Assembly (NCBI GenBank): GCA_039707655.1
Contig: CM077671.1
Location: forward strand, 367,934,720-367,998,719
DNA length: 64,000 nt
Reading direction: 5' to 3'
Source of the DNA: Elymus sibiricus
Lineage: Eukaryota > Streptophyta > Magnoliopsida > Poales > Poaceae
The notes under the pieces were generated by a model that had not been told where the DNA came from, did not search any database, and saw only the letters and a program-made list of their open reading frames with translations. Each line of letters opens with the position of its first letter. Within the stretch, counting starts at the first letter, position 1. Positions 59,624 through 64,000 of the stretch are shown here, one piece after another. Position numbers and translations under genes: made by a program.

Positions 59624-61390
59624 TACTCCCTAGAGGCAATAATAAAATGGTTATTATTATATTTCCTTGTTCATGATAAATGTTTATTATCCATGCTAAA
59701 TTGTATTGATTGGAAACTCAAATACATGTGTGGGTATATAGACAACACCGTGTCCCTAGTGAGCCTCTATAGGACTAGCTCGTTGATCAAAGATGGTCAA
59801 GGTTTCCTGGCCATAGACATGAGTTGTCATTTGATAACGGGATCACATCATTAGGAGAATGATGTGATGGACAAGACCCAAACTATGAACGTAGCATATG
59901 ATCGTGTCAGTTTATTGCTATTGTTTTCTGCATGTCAAGTATATGTTCCTATGACCATGAGATCATGTAACTCACTGACACCGGAGGAGTACCTTGTGTG
60001 TATCAAACGTCACAACGTAACTGGGTTACTATAAAGATGCTCTACAGGTATCTCCGAGGGTGTCTGTTGAGTTGGCGTGGATCATGACTGGGATTTGTTA
60101 CTCCGTGTGACGAAGAGGTATCTCAGGGCCCACTCGGTAATACAACATCACAATGATCTTGCAAGCAAAGTGACTAAAGAGTTAGCCACGGGATCTTGTA
60201 TTACGGAACGAGTAAAGAGACTTGCCGGTAATGAGATTGAACTAGGTATAGAGAATACGACGATCGAATCTCGGGCAAGCAACATACCGATAAACAAAGG
60301 GAACGACGTACGGGATTAAATGAATCCATGACATAGAGGTACAACCGATAAAGATCTTCGTAGAATATGTAGGAACCAATATGGGAATCCAGGTCCCGCT
60401 ATTGGTTATTGACCGTAGAGGTGTCTCGGTCATGTCTACATAGTTCTCGAACCCACAGGGTCTGCACACTTAACGTTCGGTGACGTTTCGGTATTATTGA
60501 GTTATGTATGTTGGTGACCGAAGGTTAGTTAGAGTACCGGATGAGATCTCGGACGTCACGAGGAGTTCTGGAATGGTCCGAAGGTAAAGATTTATATATA
60601 GGAAAGTGGTATTCGGGTTCCGGAAAAGTTTTGGGTGTTTTCGGTAGTGTACCGGGAGTGCCGAAAGGGTTCCGGGGGTCCACCGGGGGGGGCACCCACC
60701 CCGGGGGCCACATAAGCCCAAGAGGTGGCGCACCAGCCCCTGGTGGGCTGGGCAGCCGACCCCAAAAGGTCCCATGTGCCCAAAGGAAAAAAAGGTGGAG
60801 GTGCCTTGGAGGGAAGGGACTCCTCCCTAGGGTTCCCACCTCCCTTGTGGGAGGAGGACTCCTCCCCCCCCACTTCGGCCGAACCCCTCCTTGGAGGAGG
60901 GGCTAGAGCTGCACCCCACCTACCCCTTCCTCCTATAAATAGAGAGGGAGAGGGAGGGCAGCTGCACCCCAAGCCACGGCGCAGCCCTCTCTCTCTCCCT
61001 CTAGATTAGTTCTCCTCTAGATCAGTTTCGGTAGTGCTCGGCGAAGCCCTGCCGGAACAGCTCCACCACCACCGCCACCACGCCGTTGTGCTACCAGAGA
61101 ACTCATCTACCTCTCCGCCCTCACTTGCTGGATCAAGGAGGCGGAGATCGTCATCGAGCTGTACGTGTGCTGAACGCGGAGGTGCCGTCCGTTCGGCGCT
61201 AGATCGTGATTGGATTGCGATTTGGATCGCAAAGACGTTCGACCACATCAACCGCGTTTCCTAACGCTTCCCGCTTAGCGATCTACAAGGGTATGTGGAT
61301 CCGATCTCTCCTCTCATAGATGCTCATCTCCTAGATTGATCTTGGTGAAGCGTAGGAATTTTTTTGTTTCCCATGCAACGTTCCCCAACA
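59624..61390 (+). repeat. Rest of element 2's 3' LTR
   Basis: It resumes after the GGAAA duplication with TACTCCCTAGAGGC and runs to ...CCCCAACA. TATAAATAG at 60934-60942. It matches 43599-45376 with a few percent differences. Confidence 0.93.
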
Positions 61391-61395
61391 ACCTC

Positions 61396-61440
61396 CCCCA
61401 AGCTTGGCTCAAGCCAAGGGGAGTGCCCATACCTGTGTGC
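61396..61440 (-). other. Internal purine-tract-like motif of the gypsy element
   Basis: With the duplicated ACCTC before it, the minus strand reads AAGCTTGGGGGAGGT, almost the same as the purine tract next to the 3' LTR at 42063-42077. Confidence 0.5.
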
Positions 61441-61911
61441 TCAAGTCTCCTTTGGTGGTGGTGATGAAGAAGGTGGTGGTGATGATGTGGCCTTCTTCTT
61501 CAACTTATATTTGAGCACAAAATTTTCCTCCCTTAGATCGTCATTCTCCAACTTGAGCTTTAATATATTTTTGCATAATGCCGCCTTGCTCTCCTGCAGA
61601 AAACGAGATGGGATAAATTGGACCTCAGGTTTGTAGCTTCTAGGGAGGCTTGACTTCTTAAATTCCACATGCATATCTCCGGGTTGAGGCAATGGATAAT
61701 CCTCTTCCTCAGAGCTATCATCCTTTGTTTCCTCCATGGCAGCATCTTCCTCCTCATCTGAGGTCCACAGATAGGGGTAAATTTCCCTAAAGATCTTTGG
61801 GTCTGCAACATAGTGATCCCCCTCTAAATCTTGAGACGACATATTTTCAGATCTGCCAGGAAAAACAACACGAAACAAGAATAGAGGATTTTTTTGCGAT
61901 GCGGTCGTCAA
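61441..61911 (-). CDS. Acidic coiled-coil ORF downstream of gypsy pol
   Basis: A 156-codon frame between pol and the 3' LTR, where Athila-type elements sometimes carry an extra ORF. Residues 50-75 are strongly acidic (DEEEDAAMEE, DDSSEEED). Residues about 108-140 form a likely coiled coil (KLKLENDDLREENFVLKYKL). The tail is Ser/Pro-rich. It shows no signal peptide or membrane segment, so it does not look like an envelope protein. Function unknown. An alternative ATG near residue 24 follows a short basic/hydrophobic start. Confidence 0.5.
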   Translation of the reverse strand: MTTASQKNPLFLFRVVFPGRSENMSSQDLEGDHYVADPKIFREIYPYLWTSDEEEDAAMEETKDDSSEEEDYPLPQPGDMHVEFKKSSLPRSYKPEVQFIPSRFLQESKAALCKNILKLKLENDDLREENFVLKYKLKKKATSSPPPSSSPPPKET

Positions 61912-62180
61912 AACAGTCGGGGGTATATATAGAGAATTTTTATTCTTGGGAAATAAGCATATGGAAGGAAAACGGAGTCAGGAAGGTGTCCGAGGTGGGC
62001 ACAACCCACCAGGGCACGCCCAGGGGTGCCTGGTGTGCCCTGGTGTATCGTGCTCACCTCGATCACCTTCCGGTTTGTTTCTTTATTTCCAAAATTTTCT
62101 AATATTCCAAAACTGACAAAAAATATTTTTGCGGATTTTTCGGAGTCCGTTTACTTACCGTATCACGTACCTCCTATTTT
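61912..62180 (-). other. Spacer with GC-rich hairpin
   Basis: Holds a hairpin at 61993-62061 (GGTGGGCACAACCCACCAGG facing CCTGGTGT...GCTCACC). The same sequence type occurs in the LTR at 41728-41785. No gene. Confidence 0.65.
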
Positions 62181-64000
62181 TCAGAATTTTGGAGTGTTCC
62201 GGAAAGTTTCTTTTATGTGTTCCTTCGGTGTCATGGTTTGGATAACATTGCTTTCAACGTTAATAGGCGTACCTGAGATATAGTGCTTAATTCTTTGTCC
62301 ATTGACCACCTTCGGGTTAGTACCTTTGGCATTATAAATCTTGATAGCTCCAGAACGATAAACCTCTTCGATAATATAAGGACCTTCCCATTTGGAGAGA
62401 AGCTTACCTGCAAAAAATCTTAAACAAGAGTTGAACAAAAGAACATAGTCTCCTATTTTGAATTCCCGCTTTTGGATTCTTTTGTCATGCCATCTTTTTA
62501 CCTTTTCTTTGAATAGTTTGGCATTTTCATAGGCTTGGGTTCTCCATTCATCTAATGAGCTAATATAAAATAGCCTCTTCTCACCGGCAAGTTTGAAATC
62601 ATAGTTGAGTTCTTTAATTGCCCAAAATGCTTTATGTTCTAATTCTAGAGGCAAATGACAAGCTTTACCATATACCATTTTGTATGGACACATACCCATA
62701 GGATTTTTATAAGCTGTCCTATAGGCCCAAAGTGCATCATCTAATTTCTTAGACCAATTCTTACGAGACCTATTGACAGTTTTTTGTAAAATCAATTTTA
62801 TTTCTCTATTGCTAAGTTCAACTTGACCACTAGATTGAGGATGATAGGGTGATGCAATTCTATGGTTAACATCATATTTAGCAAGCATCTTACGGAAAGC
62901 ACCATGAATAAAGTGTGAACCACCATCAGTCATTAAATGTCTAGGGACTCCAAACCTCGCGAAGATAACCTCTCTAAGCATTTTAATGGAGGTGTGGTGA
63001 TCAGCACTACTAGTTGGAATAGCTTCTACCCACTTAGTGACATAATCAACAACAACCAAAATATGAGTGTATCCATTAGAGGAAGGAAAAGGTCCCATAT
63101 AATCAAAACCCCAAACATCAAATGGTTCGACAACAAGTGAATAATTCATAGGCATTTCCTGACGCTCAACGATATTACAAATTCTTTGACATTCATCACA
63201 AGACAAGACAAACTTACGGCATCTTTGAAGAGAGTAGGCCAATAAAAACCAGATTGCAATACCTTGTGAGCAGTTCTATCTCCCGCATGATGTCCTCCAT
63301 AAGCTTCGGAATGACATTTCCGTAGGATTTGTTCATGTTCATACTTAGGTACACAACGTCTAATAATCCCATCTACTCCTTCTTTATAAAGATGTGGGTC
63401 ATCCCAAAAGTAGTGTCTTAAGTCATAGAACAATTTTTTCTTTTGTTGGTATGTGAAGCTAGGTGGTATATATTTAGCGACAATGTAATTAGCATAATCA
63501 GCATACCAAGGAGTGTTTTGAGAAACATTTATTGCAGCTAACTGTTCGTCGGGGAAACTATCATCAATAGGTAGTGGGTCATCAAGAATATTCTCTAACC
63601 TAGACAAGTTATCAGCTACGGGGTTCTCAGCTCCCTTCCTATCAACGATATGTAAGTCAAATTCTTGAAGCAAGAGAACCCACCTGATGAGTCTAGGTTT
63701 AGCATCTTTCTTTTCCATAAGATATTTTATAGCAGCAGGATCGGTGTGAACAATAACCACGGAGTCAACAATATAGGATCTAAATTTTTCACAGGCAAAC
63801 ACAACTGCTAAAAATTTCTTTTCAGTAGTAGCATAATTTTATTGGGCACTGTCTAGAGTTTTGCTAGCATAATGGATAATGTTCAATTTTTTATCAACTC
63901 TTTGTCCTAGAACAGCACCCACATCATAATCACTAGCATCACATATAATTTCAAAAGGCAAGTTCCAATCAGGTGGTTGAACGATAGGTGCAGAGGTTAA
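62181..64000 (-). pseudogene. Gypsy pol: RNase H and integrase, frame broken
   Basis: Reading from 64000 leftwards: the RNase H part starts with ICDASDYDVGAVLG and KTLDSAQ, then a TAA at 63841-63839. Open sequence from 63802 continues with [12 protein letters not shown] and ADNLSRLE. The integrase zinc finger follows ([20 protein letters not shown], then CDECQR). A one-base loss near 63217 shifts the frame between its His and Cys parts. The integrase core runs from 63242 with [10 protein letters not shown] (first Asp), MTDGGSHF (second Asp) and [14 protein letters not shown] (Glu), and the C-terminal domain ends at 62181. Protease and most of reverse transcriptase lie beyond the window. Confidence 0.92.

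Larger units (their letters stand above)
43590..61390 (+). mobile_element. Copia element 2 (BARE/Angela-like), nearly complete
   Basis: 5' LTR 43590-45376, interior 45377-50686, 3' LTR 50687-50695 plus 59624-61390. The 5-bp duplication ACCTC flanks it (43585-43589 and 61391-61395). Primer site and purine tract are in place. It lies inside the gypsy element and its 3' LTR is interrupted by element 3. Without element 3 it measures about 8.9 kb, the usual size of BARE/Angela elements. Confidence 0.95.
40543..64000 (-). mobile_element. Athila-lineage gypsy element, minus strand, runs off the window
   Basis: A Ty3/gypsy retrotransposon read right to left: 3' LTR 40543-42062, purine tract, interior 42063-43589 and 61396-64000, split by copia element 2. 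The integrase has the sequence style of the Athila lineage (no chromodomain, long C-terminal part). The 5' end and 5' LTR lie beyond 64000, so no target-site duplication can be checked; the five bases left of it are GTCGG. Confidence 0.88.

Overview
The window looks like a piece of a large, repeat-rich grass genome of the Triticeae type (wheat, barley or Aegilops). The signs are BARE/Angela-type copia LTRs, an Athila-lineage gypsy element, a Cassandra TRIM whose LTR carries 5S rRNA sequence, Stowaway and Harbinger elements, and a small gene island with plant intron-exon structure. No species can be named from the sequence alone.

Layout. 1-4793: decayed copia element A (no usable reading frame), ending in a truncated 3' LTR. 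4794 to about 23600: a class II transposon with a TATA box, a spliced leader, a decayed TnpA-like gene and an Ulp1-like (C48) protease gene in several exons, flanked by subterminal repeats. Two retroelements lie inside its coding sequence. The first is a LARD-type element (7584-18690) with 4.0-4.2 kb LTRs, target-site duplication CCCAT and no pol gene, but with an intact 268-codon ORF behind its own TATA-like box. The second is a Cassandra TRIM (19103-19785, minus). 23630-25850 is a truncated, related long LTR in the opposite direction. 25851-28380 is intergenic with a Stowaway MITE.

Gene island, 28381-36596, all on the minus strand: an SKP1-like SCF ubiquitin-ligase subunit (2 exons), a single-exon DUF4408/DUF761 protein, and a plastid acyl carrier protein (4 exons). 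The three serve protein turnover, an unknown membrane-linked role and fatty acid synthesis. Nothing suggests they work as a unit.

37858-64000: a Harbinger-type transposase with one apparent frameshift, a fold-back sequence, then a three-level nest. A minus-strand Athila-lineage gypsy element (3' LTR 40543-42062; pol 62181 to the window end) contains copia element 2 (43590-61390, duplication ACCTC). Element 2's 3' LTR was hit 9 bp from its start by copia element 3 (50696-59618, duplication GGAAA). Element 2 keeps long reading frames. Element 3 has about 99 percent identical LTRs over the part compared, but a ruined coding region that shares its lesions with element A, so it was probably copied in trans as a dead element.
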